NCBI RefSeq assembly: GCF_004307455.1
Contig: NZ_SEWX01000005.1
Location: 186,001-250,000, forward strand
Reading direction: 5' to 3'
Length of the DNA: 64,000 bases
From: Aquirufa nivalisilvae
Lineage (GTDB): Bacteria; Bacteroidota; Bacteroidia; Cytophagales; Spirosomataceae
A program made the translations under genes and the position numbers. Shown one piece after another: positions 18,755 through 27,803 of this stretch. The notes below the pieces were generated by a model that did not search any database, was not told the origin of the DNA, and was given only the letters and a program-made list of their open reading frames with translations. The first letter of the stretch is position 1; every line of letters starts with the position of its first letter.

Positions 18755-19687
18755 TTATTTTTTGATTTGTTGACTGAATAGCGTTTTTCCTGATTCATCA
18801 ACAAATTGAAATTCCAGCACTTTCGGTTGAATGAAAAATGCGGCAAAACCATTGGCAGATTGTGCAAACTTGGCTTTTTCAGTGGATTTCAATGCTGTTA
18901 TTTTACTTCCTGCGCCTGAAATCATATGATGTAGCTTCAGGCTAAGTTGATTGTATTCCAAATGATGCTCGTGCCCTGCCAAATAAAAATCGACACCTAC
19001 TTTTTCCATTAAGGCTTGCCACGAGTTTGCCACATGATTTTTCCTATCCTTTCGTGGGCCAGAAGTTACCAAAGGGTGATGTCCTACTGCTATTTTCCAT
19101 TGGGCATTTGATTTTGACATCAAATCGGTAAACCATTTTTTTTGAGCACTGGTATCTTGAGATGCCACATTAGTTCTGAATGGTTCATCCTCATCTTGAT
19201 AATAACCTAGTTCAAAAGGGGAGGTATCTAAAAATGCGATCAACAATTGACTACCATCCGATAATTTATAAGTTTTGGAATAGTAGCGAGCTGGCATATT
19301 CCATCTTCTACTGATTTGAGAATAGTCAATTTCTGCTTGAGGATTGCCAGCATAATCATGATTCCCTAAAACTGGATACCAATTGACATGCAGACTATGT
19401 CCTAAATAAATATCTTCAAAACTGCTTTTCCAGATAGGATCCATGGCACTAGCCACACCTTTGGGATAAATATTATCTCCGGTAGTTATGATGAAGTCAA
19501 TATCAGCTTCTGTTCCTGTAAGAGACATTTGTTTGGCAACTTCTTTTTGATGATACTCCCCTTGTCTACCAAAATCGCCAATTACTAAAAAACTAATATC
19601 AGCTTTAGGATACTTTTGTGTCGTTTGGGCTATGTTGACTTGTATACATAGTAACACCAAAAATCCCGTTAGACTTATTTGTTTCAT
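18755..19687 (-). CDS. Secreted metallophosphoesterase, tartrate-resistant acid phosphatase (ACP5)-like
   Basis: The 310-residue protein starts with a signal peptide (MKQISLTGFLVLLCIQVNIAQ). It then shows the binuclear metal motifs of purple/tartrate-resistant acid phosphatases: VIGDFGRQG, TTGDNIYPKG, VLGNHDYAG, VGHHPLVTSG and AGHEHHLEY. It probably removes phosphate from periplasmic or external organic phosphates. Its ATG overlaps the mnmA stop in an ATGA arrangement (4 bp), so it is translationally coupled behind mnmA, although the two functions are unrelated. Confidence 0.85.
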   Translation of the reverse strand: MKQISLTGFLVLLCIQVNIAQTTQKYPKADISFLVIGDFGRQGEYHQKEVAKQMSLTGTEADIDFIITTGDNIYPKGVASAMDPIWKSSFEDIYLGHSLHVNWYPVLGNHDYAGNPQAEIDYSQISRRWNMPARYYSKTYKLSDGSQLLIAFLDTSPFELGYYQDEDEPFRTNVASQDTSAQKKWFTDLMSKSNAQWKIAVGHHPLVTSGPRKDRKNHVANSWQALMEKVGVDFYLAGHEHHLEYNQLSLKLHHMISGAGSKITALKSTEKAKFAQSANGFAAFFIQPKVLEFQFVDESGKTLFSQQIKK

Positions 19688-20823
19688 ACTTCAAAAGATT
19701 GAATATTTTCAAACACACTTCCTTTTTGGAATGATTTTAAAATCCATCCTCCGCCAATCACATCATCTCCCTCATAAAATACAGCAGCTTGCCCTGGAGC
19801 AATACCTGAAACTTCGTCGTGAAAAGTGACTTTAATTTTTCCACCTATTTGCTCAATCAGCGCTTCTGTGCCAGGATCTTTATATCGAACTTTAGTGATG
19901 GTTTCTAAGCCACCTGCAGGAATTTCAGCATATTTCTGAAGATTTAATTGGCCTACATACATGCCAGTTCGATTCAAATCTTCCAATTTTCCAATGACTA
20001 CTTCATTGCTCTCTTTACGTATTTCCGTTACGAAGGCTGGGAAACCAAAGGCTTTTCCAAGTCCTTTTCTTTGCCCAATGGTATAGAATGGATACCCTTC
20101 ATGCTTTCCAATGACTTTACCAGCTTGATCTATGAAGTTTCCACCCTGTACAGCCTCTTCTAATTCAGGTAAGCGTCTTTTGAGAAAGCCTCGGTAATCA
20201 TTATCAGGCACAAAACAGATTTCATAGCTCTCAGATTTATTGACTAAGTCCACAAAACCCCTTTCAGTTGCCATTTCACGGATACGTTGCTTGGTCAAAT
20301 GGCCTAGTGGCAAAATCGTTCTAGCTAAGCTCTCCTGTGAAACACCCCATAAAACATAACTTTGATCCTTTAAGGCGTCTACACCTTTAGAAATCACATA
20401 TCGATTATTCTCTTGGCGTATTTGTGCATAATGTCCTGTAGCAATGAAATCACAGCCTAATTGATCTGCTCTACGCAAAAGTGCATCCCATTTGATGTGT
20501 GTATTGCACATGACACATGGGTTAGGAGTACGGCCTTCCACATATTCATTGGTAAAATAGTCAATGACCGAATCGCCAAATTCTTCGCGAATGTCCAATA
20601 TATAATGTGGGAATCCCAAGGATACCGCAATATGTCGGGCATCATTAATGGAATCTAAAGAACAGCAACCTGTTTCTTTTTTAGTTCCACCCGAACTTGC
20701 ATAGTCCCATGTTTTCATGGTCATGCCAATGACTTCGTAACCTTGTTCGTGTAATAAAACAGCTGCGACTGAGCTGTCAATGCCGCCGCTCATAGCGACG
20801 AGAACGCGTCCTTTTGTTTCCAT
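19684..20823 (-). CDS. mnmA: tRNA-specific 2-thiouridylase MnmA
   Basis: MnmA puts sulfur on U34 of tRNA-Lys, -Glu and -Gln. From the ATG at 20823 the protein has 379 residues, the usual length. It shows the PP-loop SGGIDSS at 12-18 and the two catalytic cysteines, Cys103 in NPCVMC and Cys202 in YEICFV, plus the C-terminal beta-barrel domain. An in-frame TTG 39 bases upstream would add 13 residues, but homologs begin near METKGRVLVAMSGG. The acid-phosphatase-like gene follows with a 4-bp overlap. Confidence 0.96.
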   Translation of the reverse strand: METKGRVLVAMSGGIDSSVAAVLLHEQGYEVIGMTMKTWDYASSGGTKKETGCCSLDSINDARHIAVSLGFPHYILDIREEFGDSVIDYFTNEYVEGRTPNPCVMCNTHIKWDALLRRADQLGCDFIATGHYAQIRQENNRYVISKGVDALKDQSYVLWGVSQESLARTILPLGHLTKQRIREMATERGFVDLVNKSESYEICFVPDNDYRGFLKRRLPELEEAVQGGNFIDQAGKVIGKHEGYPFYTIGQRKGLGKAFGFPAFVTEIRKESNEVVIGKLEDLNRTGMYVGQLNLQKYAEIPAGGLETITKVRYKDPGTEALIEQIGGKIKVTFHDEVSGIAPGQAAVFYEGDDVIGGGWILKSFQKGSVFENIQSFEV

Positions 20824-20897
20824 ATTCAATTCAGGTTCAAAGCCTGCAGAAATTTTCTGCAATTTAGGGAATTATTTCTCCATTAAGTCAATTTTAT

Positions 20898-20927
20898 TTG
20901 TAATTCACGTCCTAAACCGTAGTTTTG
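20898..20927 (+). promoter_or_regulatory. Promoter of the TrpF-like gene (TTG-N19-TAGTTTTG)
   Basis: TTG at 20898-20900 and TAGTTTTG at 20920-20927 are separated by exactly 19 bases, a full match to the Bacteroidota consensus. It drives the plus-strand TrpF-like and PBP genes and supports a start at 20949 rather than further upstream. Confidence 0.7.
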
Positions 20928-20948
20928 CCAATTGTTTTAGAAGAGATT

Positions 20949-21542
20949 ATGATGTTAAAAACACGTGTTAAGGTTTCTGCAATTGATAACCTTTCAGACG
21001 CTCGCTATTGTGCAGGCATGGGGGTAGATTGGTTAGGGTTTGCCTTACATAATATGCCACTAGATAAATACAAGGAAATAAGGAATTGGTTGAGTGGGGT
21101 AGAGGTTGTAGCTGAACTTTCAGGAGTTTCAGCCGATCAAATGAAAGAAATAGTTCAAAACTATGCTCCTGATTGGATCGAAGTGGATTCTAGAGCACAA
21201 TTACCTCGTTTATTGGAATTGGACATTCCTAAAATGATGCGGGTAAACATAGATACAGATAATTTACCGGCATTATTTGCGACTGCTGCTCCTTATGTAA
21301 ACTACTTTTTATTGGTTGCTGATTCTCCTGATTCCTTGTTGGGAATGGAAGCACAAATAGAAACTTGGGCAGCACAGTATCCCGTTATTTTAGGATTAGA
21401 ACTTCCTGAGGAAGATTTGGAAGAATGGGTGGAACAAAGCTCAATCCAGGGTATCGGACTAACTGCTGGCCAAGAGGATAGACCTGGCTTTAGGGATTTT
21501 ACGGATTTAATGAGTATCTTAGAAAAATTAGAAACGGAATAA
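20949..21542 (+). CDS. TrpF-like (phosphoribosylanthranilate isomerase-fold) protein lacking catalytic Cys
   Basis: The 197-residue protein aligns along its length with TrpF: RVKVSAIDNLSDARYCAGMG matches the start of the barrel, and GIGLTAGQEDRPGFRDF matches the final phosphate-site region. The key motif KICG is replaced by KVSA, so the general-acid cysteine is Ser10, and the SGG phosphate-binding motif is also lost (GLEL). The acidic residue in the middle (ADSPDS) may be kept. No other trp gene is near. It may be a non-catalytic paralog or bind another ligand; I would not assign tryptophan synthesis. PBP1A starts 12 bp downstream, so the two share a transcript. Confidence 0.7.
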   Translation: MMLKTRVKVSAIDNLSDARYCAGMGVDWLGFALHNMPLDKYKEIRNWLSGVEVVAELSGVSADQMKEIVQNYAPDWIEVDSRAQLPRLLELDIPKMMRVNIDTDNLPALFATAAPYVNYFLLVADSPDSLLGMEAQIETWAAQYPVILGLELPEEDLEEWVEQSSIQGIGLTAGQEDRPGFRDFTDLMSILEKLETE

Positions 21543-21554
21543 TTCAATCCATTT

Positions 21555-24167
21555 ATGCTACAACGAATTCGCGCAATCGTTCAACAGCTTAAAAGCCTTT
21601 TCTGGACAGGATTGGAGCGTTTAACTGCTTTTTTATTGCCTTTATTAGCTCGTGTTCTGGGCGAAAAAAAGTATTCTTGGTTAGTTGGGCAAGTGGCTAT
21701 GACCCAATTTTTTCTTCGGACAAAATGGAGAATGGTTGAAGCTTATTATGAAGCTCATGTAGATCGCAATTCCCCTTATTACAGACCTATTGTGACCATG
21801 TGGAAAGTGGCAGGGAAAGTGGTCATGTATGTGCTAATTTACCTTTTTGTGATTGAGACCAATATATTTTGGTTGACAGGTGAAATGCCAGGCGTTGATG
21901 AATTGCAAAATCCTAAGTTATCTCAAGCTTCCGAAATTTATTCTGCCGATGGCGTTTTATTGGGTAAGTACTTTGCTGAGAACAGAACTCCTATTCGTGA
22001 TTATAAATTACTTTCTCCTTATTTGGTACAAGCTTTAGTGGCTACAGAAGATGCGCGTTTTTATGAGCATACTGGGATTGATTTTCAAGCTTGGGCTGGA
22101 GTGGCAGTGGGATTAGTAAAAGGCGGTGATCGGGGAGGTGGAAGTACTATTTCTCAACAATTAGCTAAGAATTTATTCAAAACACGTACTAAAAAGAGTT
22201 TTACAAAAACGGGATTGTTTGGATATATACCAGGACTTAGCAAATTGATTTATAAATCAAAAGAATGGGTTACCGCTATCAAATTGGAAAGATTTTATAC
22301 GAAAGACGAAATCATCCTTTGGTACTTAAATACGGTCGATTATGGAAATAATGCGTACGGTATTAAAGTCGCTTCCAAAACCTATTTCAATACTTCCCCT
22401 GATTCATTGAACATCCAAGAAGCTGCTATATTAGTAGGGCTTCAAAAGGCCACCACAACATATAATCCTAAGCGATATGAAGGTAAACCTTTAGAGCAAA
22501 ATAGGGCATGGAAGCGTCGAAATGTGGTATTAGCTCAAATGGTTAAAGCAGGTTACATCAAAAAGAATGCCTATGATTCTTTGGCAAAAATGCCAATTGA
22601 ATTGCATTCTAATGAAGAATCTCCTTACGATGGTACAGGTAACTATTTTAAAGTAGCCATTGCCAAGTATTTGAATGAGTGGGCAAAAGCCAATGATATG
22701 GAGATTGATTTGTATCGAGATGGATTGAAAATTTATACCACCATTGATTCAAGGATGCAAATTCATGCCGAGCAAGCGGTAGAATCAGGTATGCGCTCCA
22801 TTCAAAAAACATTTGATAATCACTGGACTGGCCAAAACCCATGGGTAGATGAACATGGTAAAGAAATTCCAGGTTTCATTGATACCGTCGCTAAACGCAC
22901 AGAATATTATAAAGCTTTAGTACATAAATATCCCAAAAATCCCGATTCTGTCATGCATTACATGAAGAATGTTAAGCGTAAAATGTGGGTTTATTCGAGA
23001 TCTACTTTGGGAGAAGAACAAATGACTATGAGTGCTTATGATTCCATTCAATATTATAAGCGTTTCTTGCAGTCGGGTATGATGACACTAGATCCATATA
23101 CAGGTCATATCAAAGCCTGGGTAGGAGGATTAGACTTTAAATACTTCAAATACGATCACGTCAAGCAATCCAAGCGTCAGCCAGGTTCAACCTTTAAACC
23201 TTTTGTTTATACTGCAGCTATTGATGGTCCTAAAGATTTGTCGCCATGCTACATGATGACCGATGAACCATTTGAATTAGAAGTGGAGGAAAAAGGGGAG
23301 AAGAAAATTTGGCGTCCTTCCAATGCGGATGGTACATTTTCTTATGCCGCAATGCCCATTCGACGAGCATTGGCTAAATCCATTAACTCCATTACCGCTC
23401 GGTTAACGAATGAAGTTGGGGCCGATACGGTCATGTACTATGCCCAAAAAATGGGTATCAAGAGCCCATTAAAAGCAGTTCCTTCCATTGGATTAGGTTC
23501 TTTTGATGTGTCATTATATGAAATGATTGGAGCATATTCAGCTTTTGTTAATGAAGGAATTCATGTTGAACCCATGATTGTTCAAGAGATCAAAGATCAA
23601 AATGGCAAAGTTTTGCAGCGATTTGAACCTGTTTCCTATCGAGTTATTCGAAAAGAATCTGCGCAATTGGTCCGTTCAATGTTAGAAGGAGTCGTGTATG
23701 AAGGTGGAACGGGGAGTTCGTTATTGTGGAATGAAGGAGAAGTCTTGTTACCTACTAATAACCGATATGCTCCTGCATTTGCAGCTAAAACAGGAACAAC
23801 CTCCAATCATTCGGATGGTTGGTTTATTGGTATGACCCATAATTTGATTTCGGGAGTTTGGGTAGGTGGTGACGATAGGTCAATTCACTTTCGAACGGGT
23901 GCCCTTGGTGAAGGTTCAAAGACGGCACTTCCAATCTACAAGCGATTTATGATTAAGGTGGTAAATGACCCTCTGTTGGCCAATTATAAACCTGTGCCAT
24001 TTGATAAATTGGATAAACGTGTGGTCAAAAAAGATTTTAATTGTCAAAGTTCATACAGTACATTGCCGGATTCACTTCAAGTAAGTGATTCGGAATTGGA
24101 TTCGCTTAATTCATTATTAGGAAGTCCTTCAGAAACACCCGATACCAATCAACATTCTCCACAATAA
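21555..24167 (+). CDS. Penicillin-binding protein 1A, bifunctional transglycosylase/transpeptidase
   Basis: This class A PBP polymerises and cross-links peptidoglycan at the inner membrane. The 870 residues include an unusually long N-terminal cytoplasmic part of about 85 residues, one membrane helix (about 86-108), a GT51 domain with ATEDARFYEHTGID (catalytic Glu165), and a transpeptidase domain with STFK (Ser about 545), SIN (about 611) and AAKTGT (Lys about 745). The C-terminal tail is Ser/Asp-rich. It follows the TrpF-like gene by 12 bp and precedes hemF by 2 bp. Confidence 0.94.
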   Translation: MLQRIRAIVQQLKSLFWTGLERLTAFLLPLLARVLGEKKYSWLVGQVAMTQFFLRTKWRMVEAYYEAHVDRNSPYYRPIVTMWKVAGKVVMYVLIYLFVIETNIFWLTGEMPGVDELQNPKLSQASEIYSADGVLLGKYFAENRTPIRDYKLLSPYLVQALVATEDARFYEHTGIDFQAWAGVAVGLVKGGDRGGGSTISQQLAKNLFKTRTKKSFTKTGLFGYIPGLSKLIYKSKEWVTAIKLERFYTKDEIILWYLNTVDYGNNAYGIKVASKTYFNTSPDSLNIQEAAILVGLQKATTTYNPKRYEGKPLEQNRAWKRRNVVLAQMVKAGYIKKNAYDSLAKMPIELHSNEESPYDGTGNYFKVAIAKYLNEWAKANDMEIDLYRDGLKIYTTIDSRMQIHAEQAVESGMRSIQKTFDNHWTGQNPWVDEHGKEIPGFIDTVAKRTEYYKALVHKYPKNPDSVMHYMKNVKRKMWVYSRSTLGEEQMTMSAYDSIQYYKRFLQSGMMTLDPYTGHIKAWVGGLDFKYFKYDHVKQSKRQPGSTFKPFVYTAAIDGPKDLSPCYMMTDEPFELEVEEKGEKKIWRPSNADGTFSYAAMPIRRALAKSINSITARLTNEVGADTVMYYAQKMGIKSPLKAVPSIGLGSFDVSLYEMIGAYSAFVNEGIHVEPMIVQEIKDQNGKVLQRFEPVSYRVIRKESAQLVRSMLEGVVYEGGTGSSLLWNEGEVLLPTNNRYAPAFAAKTGTTSNHSDGWFIGMTHNLISGVWVGGDDRSIHFRTGALGEGSKTALPIYKRFMIKVVNDPLLANYKPVPFDKLDKRVVKKDFNCQSSYSTLPDSLQVSDSELDSLNSLLGSPSETPDTNQHSPQ

Positions 24168-24169
24168 GT

Positions 24170-25063
24170 ATGCGTAAGGAAGTCATAGCTGATTATTTCA
24201 AAGGTTTACAAGATTCCATCTGTAGAGGTATAGAAGCTGTTGATGGGGGAAGCAGATTTAAAGAAGACCTTTGGAAGCGTAAAGAAGGCGGAGGTGGGAG
24301 ATCTCGAGTTATTGTGAACGGCAATATTTTGGAAAAGGCGGGAGTTAATTTTTCAGCCGTGTTTGGACCTTTGCATCCCAAAATGGTGAAGAGTCTTGCT
24401 ATCAAAGAAGAAGTAGATTTCTTTGCATCAGGAGTGTCTATTGTGATGCATCCCATTAATCCTTGGGTTCCTATCATTCATATGAATGTTCGGTATTTTG
24501 AGTTAAGCAACGGAGAACATTGGTTTGGTGGAGGTATTGATTTAACCCCTCACATCATTATTCCTGAGCAGGCTAAATGGTTTCATGAGCAGATCAAAGC
24601 AGTTTGTGATCGATTTGATAAGTCGTATTACCCTAAATATAAAACCTGGGCAGATGATTATTTCTTCAATACTCACCGTGAAGAAACGCGTGGAATTGGC
24701 GGAATATTTTTTGATTATGTCAAGTCTAAAACCTTGGAAGAAAAATTAGCCAATTTTGAATTTGTGAAAGCTGTTGGTGAGGCATTTGTTCCAATTTACA
24801 GTCACTTGATGCAAGAAAATGCTATTAGGCCGTTTGGAGAGAAAGAAAAAGCATTTCAATTACTTCGTCGTGGCAGGTATGTAGAATTTAATTTAGTGCA
24901 CGACCGAGGTACGAAGTTTGGATTAGAGACAAATGGAAGAACGGAATCTATTTTGATGAGCTTACCACCCATGGCAAGCTGGGATTATATGCACGATTAT
25001 TCTGATTATCCATTGGGACTAGAAACACAGAAATTGTTAGTTAAGGGAGTGGACTGGATATAA
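24170..25063 (+). CDS. hemF: Oxygen-dependent coproporphyrinogen III oxidase HemF
   Basis: HemF converts coproporphyrinogen III to protoporphyrinogen IX in heme synthesis using oxygen, which points to an aerobic life style. The 297-residue protein has the signature region GGGIDLTPH followed by a KYKTWADDYFFNTHREETRG stretch (about 160-180) and the conserved EFNLVHDRGTKFGL near the C-terminus. The gene starts 2 bp after the PBP gene and ends before a strong bidirectional terminator. Confidence 0.96.
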   Translation: MRKEVIADYFKGLQDSICRGIEAVDGGSRFKEDLWKRKEGGGGRSRVIVNGNILEKAGVNFSAVFGPLHPKMVKSLAIKEEVDFFASGVSIVMHPINPWVPIIHMNVRYFELSNGEHWFGGGIDLTPHIIIPEQAKWFHEQIKAVCDRFDKSYYPKYKTWADDYFFNTHREETRGIGGIFFDYVKSKTLEEKLANFEFVKAVGEAFVPIYSHLMQENAIRPFGEKEKAFQLLRRGRYVEFNLVHDRGTKFGLETNGRTESILMSLPPMASWDYMHDYSDYPLGLETQKLLVKGVDWI

Positions 25064-25083
25064 ATTATTTTGAATTCATTTTA

Positions 25084-25122
25084 TACAAAAGCAGCTAGAA
25101 ATAAATTCTAGCTGCTTTTGTA
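25084..25122. terminator. Strong bidirectional terminator after hemF
   Basis: A perfect 17-bp stem (TACAAAAGCAGCTAGAA and complement) surrounds a 5-base loop ATAAA. It lies between convergent hemF and the 133-residue hypothetical gene. Confidence 0.88.
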
Positions 25123-25154
25123 TTTAAATATGATACTATTCGAAAGTTGAATTT

Positions 25155-25556
25155 CTAGCTTTCCTTTTCCCAAACGACACTGATGCCTTTGGGTGTCATC
25201 AATAAAATACGCGTTGGAGAAGGTAACAATACCAATCTAGCACCTACAGCAGGATTTTCTATCCACTCTACCTCGACTCCTTCTTTTTTACCAATTTCAA
25301 TTTCTCCATCTTCTGTTTCTACGAATTTCTTAGCTAAGTAAGCGGTAGGCAAAAGGACATCGGATTCAGGACAATGCTTGATATGAACCTTCTCTAGAAT
25401 GTCTTCTAATTGATCACCATATTTTTCATTAAAATCATCTTCTAAATCGTGTAAGATTTCTTCTACATCATCGTAGCTTTCATCTGAATAATTTAATTTA
25501 GAGAGTTCTAAGCGCTTTTCTAGGATGGCAATCATTGCCGCGTCAATCGTATTCAT
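25155..25556 (-). CDS. Conserved hypothetical acidic protein
   Basis: I do not recognise a named family. The 133-residue protein is predicted soluble and acidic: an N-terminal helical half rich in Asp/Glu (DDVEEILHDLEDDF) is followed by a beta-rich half ending in LLMTPKGISVVWEKES. There is no signal peptide or membrane segment. Normal codon use, its own terminator and a 48-bp gap to menC upstream argue that it is a real gene, possibly cotranscribed after menC. Confidence 0.6.
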   Translation of the reverse strand: MNTIDAAMIAILEKRLELSKLNYSDESYDDVEEILHDLEDDFNEKYGDQLEDILEKVHIKHCPESDVLLPTAYLAKKFVETEDGEIEIGKKEGVEVEWIENPAVGARLVLLPSPTRILLMTPKGISVVWEKES

Positions 25557-25604
25557 GAAGTATTTTTCTATTTTTTTGTAAAGATAGGCCTTAAAATGAA
25601 TTTC

Positions 25605-26699
25605 CTAAACATGATTTTCATGAAAAGGATTGATACGATTGAAATTTGGGTTGAAATGTAAATTTCCTTTTTGAATAGATAGGCCAGAAGCAAAATTATT
25701 CGTGTACAAGGTGCCAGTTCCTAAACCCTGTGGGATAGAAGGTGAATATTCTGCTGTAAATTGTGCAATCGCTTGTAATCCTATATTGGATTCTAGGGCT
25801 GAAGTTATCCACCAGCCCATTTTACGTTTTTCTGCCGCTAGAATCCAATCATGACTAGCAGAAAAGCCACCTACTAAGCTAGGTTTAATGATGATGTAAT
25901 TAGCTGGTATTTTATCTAGTAATTGATTTTGTTGATCTTCACTTTCTAAGCCTATCAACTCCTCATCTAAAGCGATCGGTAAAATGTTTTCTTTGCATAA
26001 TTCAGCCATCGCATTCCAAAGTCCAGCCCGAATGGGTTGTTCAATACTGTGAATATCCAATTGGGCCAATTTCTCTAATTTATGTACCGCCTCATGGCTT
26101 GTAAATGCCCCATTAGCATCAACTCGAATGCTTAGTTTATTGGCAGGAAACTGACTTCTTATATTTTTTAAAATAGCTAATTCTTGATCAAAATCAATGG
26201 CCCCAATTTTTAATTTTAAACAGGTAAAACCCTGCGCTATTTTTTGTTCAATTTGATCTTCCATGAAATCGGGTTTCCCCATCCAGATCAAGCCATTGAT
26301 GGGAATTGCCATTTTTCCAAGGCTAAATTCATTGTCAAAATAGACCCCATTTTTAGCTTGGATATAATCAAAAGTAGCCATTTCAATGGCAAATTTGTAA
26401 GACGGATAACCTAAGGGGAGATGGGAAATAAATAAAGGAATTTCTTCTAAAGTTTCAGGGAAAAACTCCCAATTAGCACTCTTGATGTATTTCTCGAATC
26501 CAGCTAGCCCTTCTTCTTCAAATTCGGGACTTAGTCCTCTCAAAGGACCGGCTTCACCTAATCCTACTTGGATGGGGTTTTTCTTGTTTTTAATCTGAAT
26601 GAAATACGAATTCTTTTCAGTTAATACTCCTCGTGAAGTACCAGCTTCAAAGTGAAATTTTAGGGAATGTTTTTGGTAAGAAACGGATATATCGAACAT
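25605..26699 (-). CDS. menC: o-Succinylbenzoate synthase MenC (enolase superfamily)
   Basis: MenC dehydrates SHCHC to o-succinylbenzoate in menaquinone synthesis. The 364 residues show the complete enolase-superfamily active site: Lys162/Lys164 in LKLK, metal ligands Asp194 (RVDANGAF), Glu220 (IEQP) and Asp245 (ALDEE), and Lys272 in IIKPSLVGG. The same fold also covers dipeptide epimerases and N-acylamino acid racemases, so the exact reaction rests on resemblance to Bacteroidota MenC. No other men gene is adjacent. It is divergent from lpxK. Confidence 0.82.
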   Translation of the reverse strand: MFDISVSYQKHSLKFHFEAGTSRGVLTEKNSYFIQIKNKKNPIQVGLGEAGPLRGLSPEFEEEGLAGFEKYIKSANWEFFPETLEEIPLFISHLPLGYPSYKFAIEMATFDYIQAKNGVYFDNEFSLGKMAIPINGLIWMGKPDFMEDQIEQKIAQGFTCLKLKIGAIDFDQELAILKNIRSQFPANKLSIRVDANGAFTSHEAVHKLEKLAQLDIHSIEQPIRAGLWNAMAELCKENILPIALDEELIGLESEDQQNQLLDKIPANYIIIKPSLVGGFSASHDWILAAEKRKMGWWITSALESNIGLQAIAQFTAEYSPSIPQGLGTGTLYTNNFASGLSIQKGNLHFNPNFNRINPFHENHV

Positions 26700-26728
26700 A
26701 GCTGCAAGTTATTATTTTCTGGGCTGTT

Positions 26729-26758
26729 TTGCCGCCTCGACGATTCTTTTTAGCTTTA
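26729..26758 (+). promoter_or_regulatory. Promoter of lpxK (TTG-N19-TAGCTTTA)
   Basis: TTG at 26729-26731 and TAGCTTTA at 26751-26758 are 19 bases apart. The last base differs from consensus. The lpxK ATG follows 8 bases later, predicting a very short leader. Confidence 0.55.
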
Positions 26759-26766
26759 AACTTGAT

Positions 26767-27774
26767 ATGAAAAATATAATCACCTGGTTTCCGGCATTGC
26801 TTTATGGAATAATTATTTCCCTACGGAATACTTTTTATGATTGGGGTTGGTTCAAATCACATCATTTTGAAAAGCCTAAAACCATAGTCGTTGGAAATTT
26901 GGCCGTAGGTGGAACAGGGAAAAGTCCATTAGTGGCTTATTTGATTAAGAATTCACCTTGGAATAATTCTTTAGGTATTTTAAGTAGAGGCTATGGTCGT
27001 GTGAGCAAAGGATTTAAATGGGTAGAAGTAAATTCTAAAGCATCTGAAGTTGGGGATGAACCACTAACCTATAAGGCTACATTTGTTGATGTTCATGTCG
27101 CAGTTTGCGAAAGCCGAGTATTTGGTATTCAACAAATGAATGAGCAGGTGCCAAACTTAGAGACAGTTATATTGGATGATGCATTTCAGCACCGAGCTCT
27201 GAAAGCGGATTTTAATATCATTTGTACCACATTTGATCAACCTTATTTTAAAGACCATTTAATGCCTATGGGGCGTTTAAGGGAATGGAGAGAAGGTATT
27301 GAAAGGGCTGATGCTGTTGTGGTGACGCGTTGTCTTTCCAAATTAGACCAGCAGCAAATGGATTATTTTGAATCCGAAATACCTAAACCTACTTTTTTTG
27401 CTTCTATTCGATATGGCAATCCCATTGGAAATGATGTAGCAACGATTAATGCTTGGCATGCCTTGGCAGGAATAGCGGATCCTGTTTTGTTTTTTGAACA
27501 AGTTGGTACTTTAGGGGAATTGAAAAGCACACAATCTTTTCCAGATCATCATCGTTTTAGTCAGGCAGAACTACTTGAATTGAATACAAAGGCAGCTAAT
27601 ATGGCCGATAATGAGGCATTTATAACGACACATAAGGATTTTGTTCGCCTTCAAGCTGCCTATCAGGAATTTCCTGCTTTAGCTAAAAAATTGGCCTATT
27701 TGCCGATGGAGATGTACTTTTTGAACAAGGAAGATAAGTTTTGGAGCATGTTGAATCAAAGCCTGACAAGATAA
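26767..27774 (+). CDS. lpxK: Tetraacyldisaccharide 4'-kinase LpxK
   Basis: LpxK phosphorylates the 4' position of the lipid A disaccharide at the inner membrane. The 335-residue protein has an N-terminal hydrophobic membrane-binding helix (about 6-20), the P-loop GNLAVGGTGKS (43-53), and the second conserved segment VILDDAFQHRAL with its catalytic Asp pair. It shows that this bacterium makes lipid A. The porin gene starts 29 bp downstream. Confidence 0.95.
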   Translation: MKNIITWFPALLYGIIISLRNTFYDWGWFKSHHFEKPKTIVVGNLAVGGTGKSPLVAYLIKNSPWNNSLGILSRGYGRVSKGFKWVEVNSKASEVGDEPLTYKATFVDVHVAVCESRVFGIQQMNEQVPNLETVILDDAFQHRALKADFNIICTTFDQPYFKDHLMPMGRLREWREGIERADAVVVTRCLSKLDQQQMDYFESEIPKPTFFASIRYGNPIGNDVATINAWHALAGIADPVLFFEQVGTLGELKSTQSFPDHHRFSQAELLELNTKAANMADNEAFITTHKDFVRLQAAYQEFPALAKKLAYLPMEMYFLNKEDKFWSMLNQSLTR

Positions 27775-27790
27775 TTTCCTTAAATTAAGC

Positions 27791-27798
27791 TACCTTTG
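27791..27798 (+). promoter_or_regulatory. -7 box (TACCTTTG) of the porin gene
   Basis: A full match to TAnnTTTG ends 5 bases before the ATG at 27804. No TTG is seen at the usual -33 distance. If active, it would give a leaderless mRNA. Confidence 0.45.
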
Positions 27799-27803
27799 TG
27801 GGG

